NCBI RefSeq assembly: GCF_033439725.1 | Contig: NW_026944384.1 | Location: 2,542,001-2,606,000, forward strand | Direction: 5' to 3' | DNA: 64,000 nucleotides | Source of the DNA: Neurospora tetraspora | Taxonomy: Eukaryota > Ascomycota > Sordariomycetes > Sordariales > Sordariaceae | In this document: one piece after another, positions 35,493-46,813 of the stretch | Layout of the letters: each line of letters starts with the position of its first letter | Position numbering within the stretch: position 1 is the first letter of the stretch | The notes under the pieces: model-generated | What the model saw: only the letters and a program-made list of their open reading frames with translations | What the model was told of the DNA's origin: nothing | The model's database searches: none | Made by a program: the position numbers and the translations under genes

Positions 35493-35735
35493 TATTATGG
35501 GGTAAGAGAGTATTATTAGGGGTAGGGTAAGATATGCGTTATTATACGAGGGAGAGAAAGGGAAGTATACGTAGAGGATTGGCTATATAGGCGGGAGCTT
35601 AGTAGGTTAGTCCGTGCGCGCGTATATAAGGCTGTACGTGATTAGGATATGTAATTAGTGCGTGAGTATATAGCTCTAGTATAGTATATATATAGATAGT
35701 ATAGTGCGACTATATTATAGGCTAGCCTTGTAATA
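35493..35735 (-). repeat. Gypsy-1 5' LTR
   Basis: 243 bp, 19 bp shorter than the other three family LTRs because of a gap near 35665. It shares CGAGGGAGAGAAAGGGAAGT. The ATATA duplication follows at 35736-35740. Confidence 0.85.
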
Positions 35736-35740
35736 ATATA

Positions 35741-36530
35741 GAAGTTGATAAAAAGGTCGTAATTTTCTTACTAATTATTATATAAAGTATTAACTTTCGT
35801 TTTATCGATTTCATTCTCGGTTATAGTCCTAATACTATATACTAGTTAATTTTACTCCCTATATATTAACTAATATAATTAGTAATTAACTTACCGTTTT
35901 AATAAAACTTTCTACGCAATTTTAAAAGTATATTTCGAATTCGTACTGTATATAATACAACCCGTACAAATGAAAACTTCTAAAAAAGTAGAAGACTCGG
36001 GTAAATTCTACCTATACTTTCGTTATACGCTTAGGGTTCTCAATAATTTACACTTTCCTATAAGAATATATATTGAAACCTAAATTACTTAGAGGAACTG
36101 CAAAGAATAATTATTCACGAACGTATTAATTACATACGACTTCGAAGACAAAATTACGTATTTCTTACCCAGCTAGGAAGGATCTACCAACGACAATTAT
36201 ATATATAATAATGTAAGTAATAGAGGATTAATTATATTAAAGGGTTAGTATTATTTTGCCGACGGTAGATATTTTAATTTGTAAAGGTTGTTTATCCCCT
36301 ACCGTAGCGAACGGTATTACTTGTAAAAGTCGGTTAAAATTAGGTTTCGGCCTACTAATTACTGTAAGCTCTTTAATTTATATTATAACCAAATATATAT
36401 TATTATTAAAATATTATTATTGAAAAATATTTTAATAAATTAAAAGGAAGCTTTAAGATCTATCGCGTAAATCCCTCCTTCTTAGTAAAAGTTCAAAACC
36501 AAATGATCTTTGTAACTGCTATATTATTAA
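35741..36530 (+). pseudogene. Harbinger transposase, fragment 2 (catalytic core)
   Basis: Lies between Gypsy-1 and Gypsy-2. Landmarks on plus: ILKVYFEFVLYIIQPVQ, then KKVEDSGKFYLYFRY, then LNNLHFPIRI in the place of the LDGTH-type motif whose Asp reads Asn at 36052-36054. Next come YDFEDKITYFLPS and a stop (36138 onward), then KG-stop-YYFADGRY (Asp at 36261-36263), FIPYRSERYYL, RPTNYCKLFNLYYNQ, IIEKYFNKLKGSFKIY (Glu at 36422-36424) and RVNPSFLVKVQNQMIFVTAI. This is the DDE_Tnp_4/Harbinger signature order. The frame shifts near 35.87 kb and back near 36.4 kb, so an intron or compensating indels are possible. Not functional. Confidence 0.85.
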
Positions 36531-36792
36531 TATCACAGGGCTAGCCTATAATATAGTTGCACTGTATTGTCTACATATGTGCTATACTAGAGCTAGTACT
36601 ATAGTTTAAAGCTATATATTTACGTACTAGTTATATATCCTAGTTACGTATAGCCTTACGTACGCGCGCACGGATTGGCCTATTAGGCTCCCGCCTATAT
36701 AGCTAGTCTTCTACGTATACTTCCCTTTCTCTCCCTCGTATAATAATATATATTTTACCGTACCCCTAATGGTACCCTCTCGCCCCGTAATA
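36531..36792 (+). repeat. Gypsy-2 5' LTR
   Basis: 262 bp from TATCACAGGG to CCCCGTAATA; ancestral termini are inferred as TGTCAC and GTGACA once RIP changes are allowed for. Confidence 0.88.
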
Positions 36793-37459
36793 ATTTATTA
36801 TACCCTACTATTACGTTAAATACGTTTACCCAAAGGAAGAGAGATTATAATCAATTTTAATTATTATAATGTTGCTAATTTAGTATTATCGATTCGTAAT
36901 TAAAATTCGTCCCTATATAATTAAAACCCCGTATTATAATTTTAACCTTAAATTAAGTAAATTATTAAGCCGAATATTGCTATTAAATAGTTCGTACTCT
37001 CTTTTTCCCTTTTACTTACTTAACGTATTAATTTAACGATTAATATTTAACGATATTGTTTCATATATTCCCCTAATAATTATTAACTTTTTTGCTATTA
37101 TTACGGTCGGCGCCCTTATTACTTTAGACCTGGCTAATTAAACATATTATTTTAACGTTATTTAAGCCTTCGAATCCTTTAATAATTAAGTAATTTAAAT
37201 CGATATTATTATTGAATATATATTTAATTTCGCTTAATTCTCCGTTTTTTAAACAATTTTTAAGGCTTTTAATTACCTTTTCTATAATAATATTGTCGCT
37301 ATTTATATTGAGGCCTAAGAGGTATAAGAAGAATTTAAAATTTATAAAGCTAAGTTTATTATTGCCTAATATGATATTAAACGTCGTAATAATAATATCG
37401 TTACAATTTAAATTCAAGCCCTCCTTTATACATAGGAAGTAGTTAAAAATTATAATAAA

Positions 37460-38990
37460 ATTATTTATAACTTTCGTAATAGCTATATTAACGAATTTAT
37501 TACTATTTGTAATATTTATTTTAATATTATTAATACCCTTAATAATATTATTCTTGCTTTAAAATAAAAGTTCGCCGATTTCTATATAAATTCGAAGAAG
37601 GCGTATAAGAAGTAATGTAATAAATATTTTAAGTATATTAATAATTTTCGTTAACGTTTTATCGCTGCCTCTAAGGCCGAATCTGTTTTCGAACCCGAAG
37701 TTATCCCGTCTATTAACGAGGATTTTAATAATGACGAAGACCCTAAAGATTCCGAAATAATAACTTCTAATAACGATAGTAATTATAAATTAATATTATA
37801 TATTATTGTATTTTCCGCTTTTGATAGTAAAAATACTTCCATCGAATATATTATTAAACATTATATTTAATGTTTCCGTATTAAATTAATTTAAATTAAT
37901 AAATTAAAGATTTTTATTACCGAGCGTATTGAATTCTTATTAATCGCTTATTCTATTGAAGGCCCTCCTTTCGAAGCTATTGAAACCGAATTTAATAAAG
38001 TCTTTACCGGCGAGCCCGTTAAATGAAATATAGCCTTCGAATTATTTAATAAATTTAATAAAAAATATAATAACGTTAATATTGTTATTTATTTTTGTTG
38101 CGAGCTGGAGGAGTTGAAGATAATTAAAGGAATAAAGTAGTAAGATTTCGAGAAAAAATTCACTTTCCTTATCGATTACTATAATTTTAAGAATAGTATA
38201 AAAATTTATTACCTTCGTTAGAAAATTAGCGAACATATTTATATTACTTTTATTTATTAGAATAATTAGCCCGCTAATAATAAATACGAAGAATAGTTTA
38301 TTAAGGCCTATAATTTAGCTAAAAATTTAAAAGATAAAAATTAGTGTGAAAAGAATATTAACCCCTTCTATAAAACCGGTACTATTATTAGTATTAACGC
38401 TTCCGCTTTTAAATTTAATATTAGTTAAAGTGGTAACGTTATAAATTTTAATACTATATCCGCTTCTAATATTTAATTCTCTCGTATAATTAATAATAAG
38501 GTCTTTAAATTCTATATAAAGAATAGAATATATACTTACTATAGTAAGAAGGGTTACTTCTCGGCCGAATACCGCTTTCGTATTAATTTTAAGAAGGAAA
38601 CTAAGCCTTTTAACTATAATAAGAATAAAAATAAGAATAAAAATAAGAAGAAGAATAATAATAATAATACCGGTAATAGTAGTACTGGCGGTTAGTAGTC
38701 CGTTTAAGGTTAATATAGTTATGGTTAATAGCACCCTTATAATAGCGGCGGTTATTAAATTAATATTATAGGCGCTACGCCGGTTATAAGCGTTCTAATT
38801 CCCAGTACCCCCGGCCTTAGCGGTTACTATTACCCAGTCTCTATTTATTAACTTAATTTCGTCGGTCCTATTATAAGTAATAAGAATAGTTCTATTTATA
38901 ATTAAGGAAATATATAGCCTCTTAATTAAATTGCGTTTAAAGGCTTTAATTTATAAGATAAGGAAGAAGAAGATAAGAGCCTATCCTTAT
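37460..38990 (+). pseudogene. Gypsy-2 gag remnant
   Basis: Gag-like helical sequence, e.g. YNFRNSYINEFITICNIY near 37.47 kb and FNKKYNNVNIVIYFC near 38.05 kb. It ends in a zinc knuckle at 38531-38572, spaced C-x2-C-x4-H-x4-C, in which all three Cys and the His read as Tyr (TAT/TAC). TGY to TAY and CAC to TAC are both the transitions RIP makes. Frequent stops. Confidence 0.75.
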
Positions 38991-38999
38991 ACAATTAAA

Positions 39000-41900
39000 T
39001 ATTATAAGAATAAATAAACTTTTAGTAAATAGTTGTTATAAATACCCTAATTTATTAAATCTTTTTATTTACTTATTTTACAAATTACGTAAATTATATT
39101 ATTCTACTTTAATTAATAACGGCTATATTGTTTTTAAATTTATTAATTGCCGTTTCGTTTATTGTTATTAAATCCCTTATTTTAAGTTAGCGACCCCCAA
39201 ATTTCTTTACTTCTCCGACGGCTATATTAAAGGTAATATTACCTACTTTTTTGAATTAACGATATAAGCGGGCGTTTACTATAAAATTATCGATTTATTT
39301 ATTTATGATTTAATAGAAGATAATTTTATTATTTTAAACTATTTTTAATCAATTTACTATATTTTTAATATTAATTAGTTTAACGATTCCCTTTATTTTA
39401 GCCCCGTTTACAAATAATATAATTATTTTCTTTACAGAATTTTAATTTACTTTCATTCTATTCTACTAATTAAATGGTACGCCCTTTTAATATTTCTGAT
39501 TAATATAACTGGTACGCGCCCTATTTATAAAAAGCCTTCTTACGAAGAAATTTTTAATAAAGGGGAATTAAAATTATTATAATTATTATAATTAGAATTT
39601 ATATGTTACTTCTTTATTTCCGCAATTGTAAAGAAGGTTGCCCGTTAACGGTTTAACTGTTTTAAGAACCGGGTTATTAACCGGCTAGGGATTACGTTTA
39701 TTAATAAAATTCTTAATAGTCCGGGTTAAATATTAATATTTATTATTATATTATTTCGAATTAGCCCCCGCGTTTTCTTAATTCCTTATTAGGTAGTTAG
39801 AGGGGTCCGTATTAGTAATATTAATTACTATATACCGGTTAGGTTTTATAGTATTTTTAAAGGCCCTATTAATTCTAATGATATTAAAGAGCTATTTGTA
39901 CCGAACTTTAATTAGTTAATTGAAAAGTACAAATTATAAATTATCTATACAATTTAAACCAATATAGAAGAGGATATTAAAAAAGTAATTAAAGAAAATA
40001 AAGTAAAAGAAGAAGGAAGAACCTTAAACCTCAAAGATATTAATAATAATTTAATAGAAAATATAATAAAGGAGGTATTAGGAGGAAGAAGTTAGAAGTA
40101 TAAACGATTCGTTAATAATTATTATTATTAATAGATTAACGTTTTAATTAGTAAAGGAGACGAAGATACACTACGGGCAATAAAAGTAACTAACTTTATT
40201 TATTTTATTAATAAGGATAGGAATTTCCCCTGTTATAAGCAAATTATTAATAATTATTTTATAATTAATAACGTTTCTATTAGTAAAATTATATTGGAGG
40301 ATATTATTAAATTTTATAAAAAGGCCGATAAACCTTTTAAGATTAACGTTTAAATTTCAATTAAGTTCCCTAAATAGTATTAGTATTATATTAATACCTT
40401 TTGATAGGAAGGATTCAAGATTTTACCTCCTAACCGTTTTTATAATTTTCAATTTAAATTCTGCTCAAGAGCTATATCCTTAGCGGCCTACGGCTGACTT
40501 TTTAACCCTAATGAATTAAATATTATTAAGAAATAGATTAATAATAATTTTAAAAAAAACTTTATTAAACCTTTATAATTAGAAGCTTCTGCTCTAATAC
40601 TATTTGTAAAGAAATTAGGCGGAAGAGTCTGTGTTTATATCGATTATAAAAGTATTAATAACGTAATTTTAAAGTCCCGTTACTTATTCCCGCTTATTAA
40701 GGAGATATTAAATATAACTTATTGTATTAAAATATTTACTAAATTCGATATTATTACCGCCTTTAATTGTATTTATATTAAATAGGACTACGAATAATTA
40801 ACCGCTTTTATTATATAATTCAGCCTCTTTAAGTTCCTAATAGTACCGTTCGGCCTATAAAGCGCTCTGGGAACGTTTTAAAACTATATTAATAATATTC
40901 TATATAATATTTCCGACGTCTATGCGACTATTTACTTCGATAATATTTTTATTTATTCTAATAACGTTCAGGATTATATACATTATATTAATAATATTTT
41001 CAACCGATTAATTAAGGCGGGCCTTAATATCAATATTAATAAATACGAATTGTATATAATATGTATAAACTATTTAGGATTAATTATTACCTTAGGAGGT
41101 ATTAGAATAGACCCAAAGAAAGTGAAAACTATTATTAAATAGGTAGTTCCAGAGTTTAGGAAATCCGTACAATCCTTTTTAAACTTCGTGAATTTCTATA
41201 AACGTTTTATAAAGGATTTTTCGGCTATAGCGACCCTACTTTACGAATTTACTAAGAAAGATACTATATAGATTTAGAACGACGCTTATTAATAATCTTT
41301 TAAAATATTAAAGAAAGTTTTCACAGAAAGACCCGTACTTAAAATCTATAATTAGACTAAAAAGATAGTCGTTGAGATAAATACCTCCAATTAGGTTATA
41401 AAAGCACCCTCTCCTAATATAGAAACGACGGAATTCTCTACTTAATAATTTACTTTTTAATAAAATATACCTCCTAAGGATATAATTATAACATTTATAA
41501 TAAGGAAATGTTCGCTATTATTAAGGTATTGGAAGAATAGAAGCTAGAATTTGAGGGGGCTTAATAATTTTTCAATATTCTAATAAATTATAAGAACTTA
41601 TAAACTTTTATAATTAATAAATAATTTACTTAATACTATATATAATAATCATAATTCTTATCCCGTTTTAATTTTTTAATTAAATATATATTAAATTCTA
41701 AGAACCTCCGCCTATATGCGCTAAGCCGCAGATTAAACGACCGCCCTAATAATATAAAAAACGATAAATTCGTAGTACGTAAACGGGTTTTATTAGACCT
41801 TTTATAGTTCGAATATAGTTATTTTAAGGACCTTGCAGCGAATTTCTCCCTTTATTTATTAAATATAAACGACCTCGATAATAAATCGACTGATAATTTA

Positions 41901-43800
41901 ATCCGGGCAAATTACGACATTTTAATTTTCCTATAAGAATTAGTCTCTTACTTAATAAACGAAGTAAAACGCTAATAATTATTAATTATTAGAAAGGTTT
42001 TCTATTAGGCTTTCTCTAAATATTACGTTATTAAGGGTATTATAAGGTAGTAGAATAAAATTATTATCGACCTTTATAATAAAGAATTTTAATTTTAATT
42101 AATTAATTGCTAATATAATTCCCCGGGCGCGGGTTACCTTAATTGTAACGCTATTTACGGGCTCCTATAATACGAATTCTATTACGAGGGTATATATAAT
42201 AATATAAGGATTTTCTATAAGGAATATTTTCCTTATATAAAGATTAAATTAGTAAAACGAAGTTCTACTAATTATTTTAAGCCCGTAGCTGTATTTCTAG
42301 CGCTATAGAAAAACGTTATAATTAATTATATTACCCCGCTACCAGGTAGTACCTATTTCGGCCAAATCTTTAAATATATTGCCGTTATTATTGACCGCTT
42401 AATTAAAATGTAGTATTATATTTTAATAGTAATTGTAGAAGCGGAAGAGTTCGTAAATTATTTTATTAATTATATTTCTTCGATTTATAGCTTACTAGAT
42501 AGCGTACTATTAAATAGGGGTATTTAATTTGTATTACGTTTCTAATTTACCCTTTGTAAGAGATTGTTAATTATCCGTAAATTAACGTCCGCTTTCTACC
42601 TTTAAATTAATATTTAGATTAAACGGATTAATATAAAAATAGAATAATTTTTATAATTTTATATTAATTAGGCGTAAACGGACTAGGCTAAATAGTTATT
42701 AATCACGGAGTCTACTAGTAATAACGCTATATTTTTATTAATAGGTATTTTACCCTTTTTTACTAATTATGGCTATTACCCGAAGATAGGTATTAAACTC
42801 CGTACGCTACCTCCTTTAAATTTATTACTAGCTTAATCAAAAGAATACTATAAAGTATTAGAATTAGCGGACTATTTCTAAAACATTTAAAACTTCGTAA
42901 TCTAATAAATTTAACATATATAGGAGCGATATAAAGATAATATTAATAAAAAACGCGTTAATTCCTTTAAATACCGCCCCAGCGACTTAATTTTATTAAA
43001 TATAATAAATTTCATTAATAGGCGTAAAACTTTGCCCTTGATAGGAGGGCCCCTTCTATACCGCGCGTACTAAAAGTTATATAATATATTTCGCGCTCCT
43101 AACGAATGTAAAATGCTTATTAGTATTTTATATATTTATAATATAATTATAGATTAGTAAAGGTCTCCCCGGTTAGAATACGTCGTTCAACGTAAAAGAA
43201 AACGACGGCCGGGTTATAATTAAAATTAATAATTATGAAGAATAAAAGGAATAAGACTTCAAGAAAATTATCGACTATATTTAGCTCAACGGTAATTCTT
43301 ATTAATATTATCAAATTAAATAGAAAGGTAATAATTAATTAATTTAGGAGCCTAAAGACTATATTATTAATTACAAAGAAATATTCTAACGCTTTTATAA
43401 CGAATCCCTCAATTTACTTATACCCTTAAATATCCGGAATATATTAGTATTTCGAGCCCCGGCCGTTATTTAAAATAACCCGGTGTTAATACCGGTACCG
43501 GCCGCTCTAAGGCTTTTACAGTAATATTCTACCTACCTTATTTAATAAAAAATTACCACCGTCGTAACTATATTAATATTACGCCTACTTAATAGTACCT
43601 TAGGCAAATACGAAATTGAAGGCTTAGAGGTAGCCTTCGCGAGGATTTTAAAAAAAACTAATAAATATTTAGTCTAGGCGTATATTGAGAGCTCACTTCG
43701 TAAATTACGACGAGGAGGGTCTTGAGGTCGACCCGGGCGTACTATTAAAGGAGTTAACGATAGAGGAAAAGGCTGAATTAGAATTATTAAAGTAATAAAA
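39000..43800 (+). pseudogene. Gypsy-2 pol remnant (protease, RT, RNase H, integrase, chromodomain)
   Basis: The protease active site reads L-I-N-N-G (Asp to Asn at 39115-39117). The RT has GGRVCVYIDYKSINNVILKS (about 40618) and Y-F-D-N at 40933-40944. The integrase region carries VIIDRLIKM near 42.39 kb. The C-terminal chromodomain (about 43220-43350) has DFKKIIDYI, then a stop and LNGNSY, with Trp codons as stops. The chromodomain places it in the chromovirus branch, whose integrases target heterochromatin. Dozens of stops. Confidence 0.78.
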
Positions 43801-43861
43801 GTATTATTTTATATATATATAGATTTTTTTAATTCTACGAACTTCTTTTAAGAGGGGATAG

Positions 43862-44123
43862 TATTATAAGGTTAGTTTATAATGTAATTATATTGTACTA
43901 TTTATATATATATTATACTAGAGCTAGTACTATAGCTTAGAACTGTGTATTTACGCACTGGCTATATATTTTAGTTACCTATAGCCTTACGTACGCGCGT
44001 ACGGACTAGCTTGCTGGGCTCCCGCCTATATAGCCAGTCCTCTACGCACACTTCCCTTTCTCTCCCTCGTATAATAACGTATATCTTACCCTACCCCCAA
44101 CGGTGTCCTCTCGCCCCGTGATA
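43862..44123 (+). repeat. Gypsy-2 3' LTR
   Basis: 262 bp; it starts TATTATAAGG where the 5' copy has TATCACAGGG, showing separate RIP changes in the two LTRs. The ATTAA duplication follows. Confidence 0.88.
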
Positions 44124-44128
44124 ATTAA

Positions 44129-44334
44129 ATGGGTTGCTAAATTATAGGAAATTTAACGACGGTCTCCTTTAGAACGTTACCGTAAGCGAAACCGGAACCG
44201 AAACCGAAAATAATTTTACGCCGTTAAAAATATTTAATAAAGCGAAAGGAACGTCGTTTAAATTAAAAGATCAAATTGCAAAATCGATATAAATTAATTA
44301 TGTAAAGTATTTAATAGATAGAAGGGAAGTGTAA
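44129..44334 (+). pseudogene. Harbinger transposase, fragment 3 (C-terminal)
   Basis: Continues fragment 2 in phase once Gypsy-2 and one ATTAA copy are taken out: VTAILL joins to NGLLNYRKFNDGLL, then a stop, NVTVSETGTETENN, FNKAKGTSFKLKDQIAKSI, a stop for Trp, and INYVKYLIDRREV before the natural stop at 44332-44334. The three fragments total 1,347 nt, or 449 codons. This confirms they are one gene. Confidence 0.78.
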
Positions 44335-44826
44335 AGTAGAAATATAATATTGAAGAAAAAGATTAGTTAATATAAATAAAATCCTAGTTTGAGAGCAAAT
44401 AATATAAATTACCCCTCTTGTCCTAAAATATATAATTTTTTATTAAATTTGTAATTTTTATTTAAATCGATTAGAATTGATTGTTTATTTTTAAAATTTA
44501 AAAAATTTTAATATATTAAATATAATATTTAAAAACTAAGCTACATTATTCTGCGCGGGAACTAATATTATATACAAACTTAAAATTTTTTTAAAATTAC
44601 TAAAATAATAATTATGTTTGTAAATAAATTCGTATCGTAATATACTTAACGGCAATCGATTTAGAATTATATTGTAATATTATTAAAATATTAAAGTTCG
44701 TACTACCTTAATACCTCTATTAAATCCCGCGCGTTAATATAAGGTAAACCGATTAATATAGTAAATATAATGTATATACGTTGCAAATACCCTATAATTA
44801 ATACGCTAAAATCAATTAGAATATTC

Positions 44827-45330
44827 CTATTTATCATCTTTACTCAATTCCCTTTTCAACCTTTCAAAATACTCTTTATAATTATTGCTAGGCAATAAAT
44901 AAAACCTTTTTACCACTTTTTTAAACTCTTCCTAATAATTTATTACCTTCTTTACGACTGCTATATTAATCTTTTTATAGTACTAATAATTGTAAATATC
45001 TATCGCTTTCGTTAATTATTTAATATTTATATTAATAAATAACTCCTTATTATTAAAAGAATTAATAAAACGGGTAATATACGTAACGAATACCTTATTG
45101 TAAAAAACTTTTTACTTCTTTTTAGGGTTCTTCCTATTATTTACCGACCGCTTCTAACTATTACGAACGTAAATAGGTACCAGTATTTCCTTCTTATTGT
45201 CGTTTTTAAAAAATTAGAGGTCGATTAGTATATTTTATTTACGCAATAGTAAGTCCGCTATAATTTAACGATTAGGAACTATTTACTCCGTAGTTATTCG
45301 TAAATACCCCTTCTATAAAGGATAGGTTAA
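44827..45330 (-). pseudogene. Second, unidentified frame of the Harbinger element
   Basis: On minus a coherent frame broken only by RIP-type stops (TAA/TAG at likely Trp/Gln codons) reads LRITTE, stop, IVPNR, then IIADLLLRK, FFKNDNKKEILVPIYVRN, VFYNKVFVTYITRFINSFNN, EEFKKVVKRFYLLPSNNYK and EYFERLKRELSKDDK before a stop at 44827-44829. The basic, helical composition fits a DNA-binding accessory protein. Harbinger elements often carry a second MYB/SANT gene, but I see no clear MYB tryptophan pattern. A basic stretch near 45.73 kb (KPKRRRGSSSK on minus) might be its N-terminus. Confidence 0.45.
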
Positions 45331-46364
45331 TAAAAGGCTTAATGTAGAAAATAATAATCGAAGGATATTTCTATACTATTAAAAATTAATACGAATTTAT
45401 ATTATAAGAAGATCATTTAATAATAATATACCTTTATTAATTTATCTTCAAAATTATTAGAAGTAATAATAATACTAGTTTTTAAATTAATATTAAAACT
45501 AAAGACGCCCTATATAAATTACTAAATATACGATTTCGTTTTAAAGTAGTTAATTTTACTGCATATCTATACTTTATTAAATATATAATTACCTTTAAAT
45601 AGTAAATTAATAATAATTTAAGTATAAATTTATTTTTAAAACCGTTATACCCGGTTTAACTAATTTTTACTGTATGCAAAAGAATTTCGAAGAGGAACCT
45701 CTCCTACGCTTCGGTTTAGAAAGCGATTTCTTTTTATTAGAATCATCTTTTTTCTTACCTTTCTTACTACTAATTAAGGGTATAAATAGAAATTAGGAGG
45801 AGGGTATATTTAATAATTTAATTATTTGGAAAGGTATTATAGTTTAAAAAAGTTAGGGAGTGATAGTTTAAGAGGATACTACATATATAATATCTCCCTA
45901 TATGCTAGAAGGTTAGTTATTAGCATTTATATTAAGTACTAATAGTTATCGACTATTACTTCTATAGAATACTCTATAAATATATAAACTCTATAATATT
46001 TATCTTTAATTTTACGAATTATTAATATACCGTACTCGGAGACGCTATTATTAATAATAATCGTTAACGTAATTATTAAGTAGATAGCTACAAATACTAG
46101 GTAGATGTCTGCCCTGGTAGTTAACTAAATATTCTTTACTAAACCGACCGCTAATAATATCGCTAAACTAGTATAATTACGACCTTCCCAATTTAGATTA
46201 ACGCGGTGGTTTTAGAGAATTCCGTTATCGGACATACTTATGAAGTTTGATTTTGACTAGGTGGTGTGGATTACGAGATTTTAGCGTATTATCAGTTTAG
46301 AAGCCTAGTTAACAGGTCGTCAATGCACCTGTTAAAGCAGGTTCAGAAAGATTACGATAATAGT
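45331..46364. other. 3' part of the Harbinger element, no recognised product
   Basis: A/T-dominated sequence inside the right TIR. Apart from the short basic minus-strand segment near 45.73 kb, nothing is recognised. Confidence 0.4.
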
Positions 46365-46392
46365 GCTAAAAAAGGGCTTGCCAAACACGCTC
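46365..46392 (-). repeat. Harbinger terminal inverted repeat, right
   Basis: 28 bp, inverted partner of 20912-20939; followed by the TAA duplication at 46393-46395. Confidence 0.88.
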
Positions 46393-46524
46393 TAAGTACC
46401 TCTTTCCAACGCACTCGCGCGTATTAAATAGATAATTCCATAGCTTAGATAGTAATTGAAACGCTTCAAACCGTGATACTACTATTCGATTCCCCATTGT
46501 AACCTCCATGTCGTGAAAAAACTT

Positions 46525-46612
46525 GCATTACCAAGAAGATGCATTACCAAGACCAAGAAGATGCATCACCAAAGAAGAAGAAGAAGAAGAAAGAAAAAGA
46601 GAAAGAAAAAAA
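46525..46612 (+). repeat. Short tandem repeat (GCATTACCAAGAAGAT-like) running into a GAA-rich purine tract
   Basis: Three imperfect copies of a GCAT(T/C)ACCAA unit, followed by purine-only (GAA)n sequence. It lies between the Harbinger end and the outer inverted repeat. Confidence 0.7.
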
Positions 46613-46782
46613 GGGACCTCAAAGAGGAAGCCGGTTCCTTTCTTTTATCTTAGAAAAAGCAATTTTCAACATAGCTTTCTAAATTCAACATTTGTTCAAG
46701 GTCCAACATGTGTGGTTTTTCAACATGTAATGCAACTCGCGGGTGCGAATATTATTGTTGAAAGCGAACATATGTTGCACCC

Positions 46783-46800
46783 CTAACACCCTACTAACAG
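46783..46800 (-). repeat. Inner inverted block of the outer repeat pair, right copy
   Basis: Reverse complement matches 20688-20705 at 17 of 18 bases. Confidence 0.65.
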
Positions 46801-46813
46801 CATGCTGCAGACC

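Larger units (their letters stand above)
21578..35735 (-). mobile_element. Gypsy-1: Ty3/Gypsy chromoviral LTR element (minus), containing Gypsy-3
   Basis: LTRs lie at 21578-21839 and 35493-35735, with the ancestral ends inferred as TGTCAC...GTGACA. The 5-bp duplication ATATA is seen at 21573-21577 and 35736-35740. Coding sense is minus: 5' LTR on the right, polypurine tract as the complement of CCCCTCTT at about 21844-21851, next to the left LTR. Without the 6.58-kb Gypsy-3 insertion it is about 7.6 kb, the size of Gypsy-2 in the same family. It is inserted in the Harbinger transposase gene. Confidence 0.88.
36531..44123 (+). mobile_element. Gypsy-2: Ty3/Gypsy chromoviral LTR element (plus)
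   Basis: LTRs of 262 bp each (36531-36792 and 43862-44123). The duplication ATTAA lies at 36526-36530 and 44124-44128. A polypurine tract AAGAGGGGATAG ends at 43861. The coding sense is plus, opposite to Gypsy-1, and the LTRs are clearly the same family. It is inserted near the 3' end of the Harbinger transposase gene. Confidence 0.9.
20912..46392 (+). mobile_element. PIF/Harbinger-type DNA transposon, RIP-degraded and interrupted by LTR elements
   Basis: The ends are 28-bp inverted repeats (20912-20939 and 46365-46392; GAGCGTGTT(C/T)GGCAAGCC at the outer edge, 26 of 28 identical). They are flanked by TAA at 20909-20911 and 46393-46395, the 3-bp target duplication typical of PIF/Harbinger. 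Removing the two Gypsy insertions leaves about 3.7 kb: 20912-21577, 35741-36530 and 44129-46392. This encodes a DDE_Tnp_4-like transposase on plus and a second, unknown frame on minus. The interior is A/T-dominated with many TAA/TAG stops, consistent with RIP. The outer TIRs and the normal-composition flanks mark the element's borders sharply. Confidence 0.85.

Noticed and set aside
20640-46480. Possibility that the A/T-rich block is mitochondrial DNA or a centromere
   Set aside because: Target duplications, LTRs and transposase pieces account for most of it. No mitochondrial genes are seen. It is short for a Neurospora-type centromere, though membership in a larger heterochromatic domain cannot be excluded from one window.
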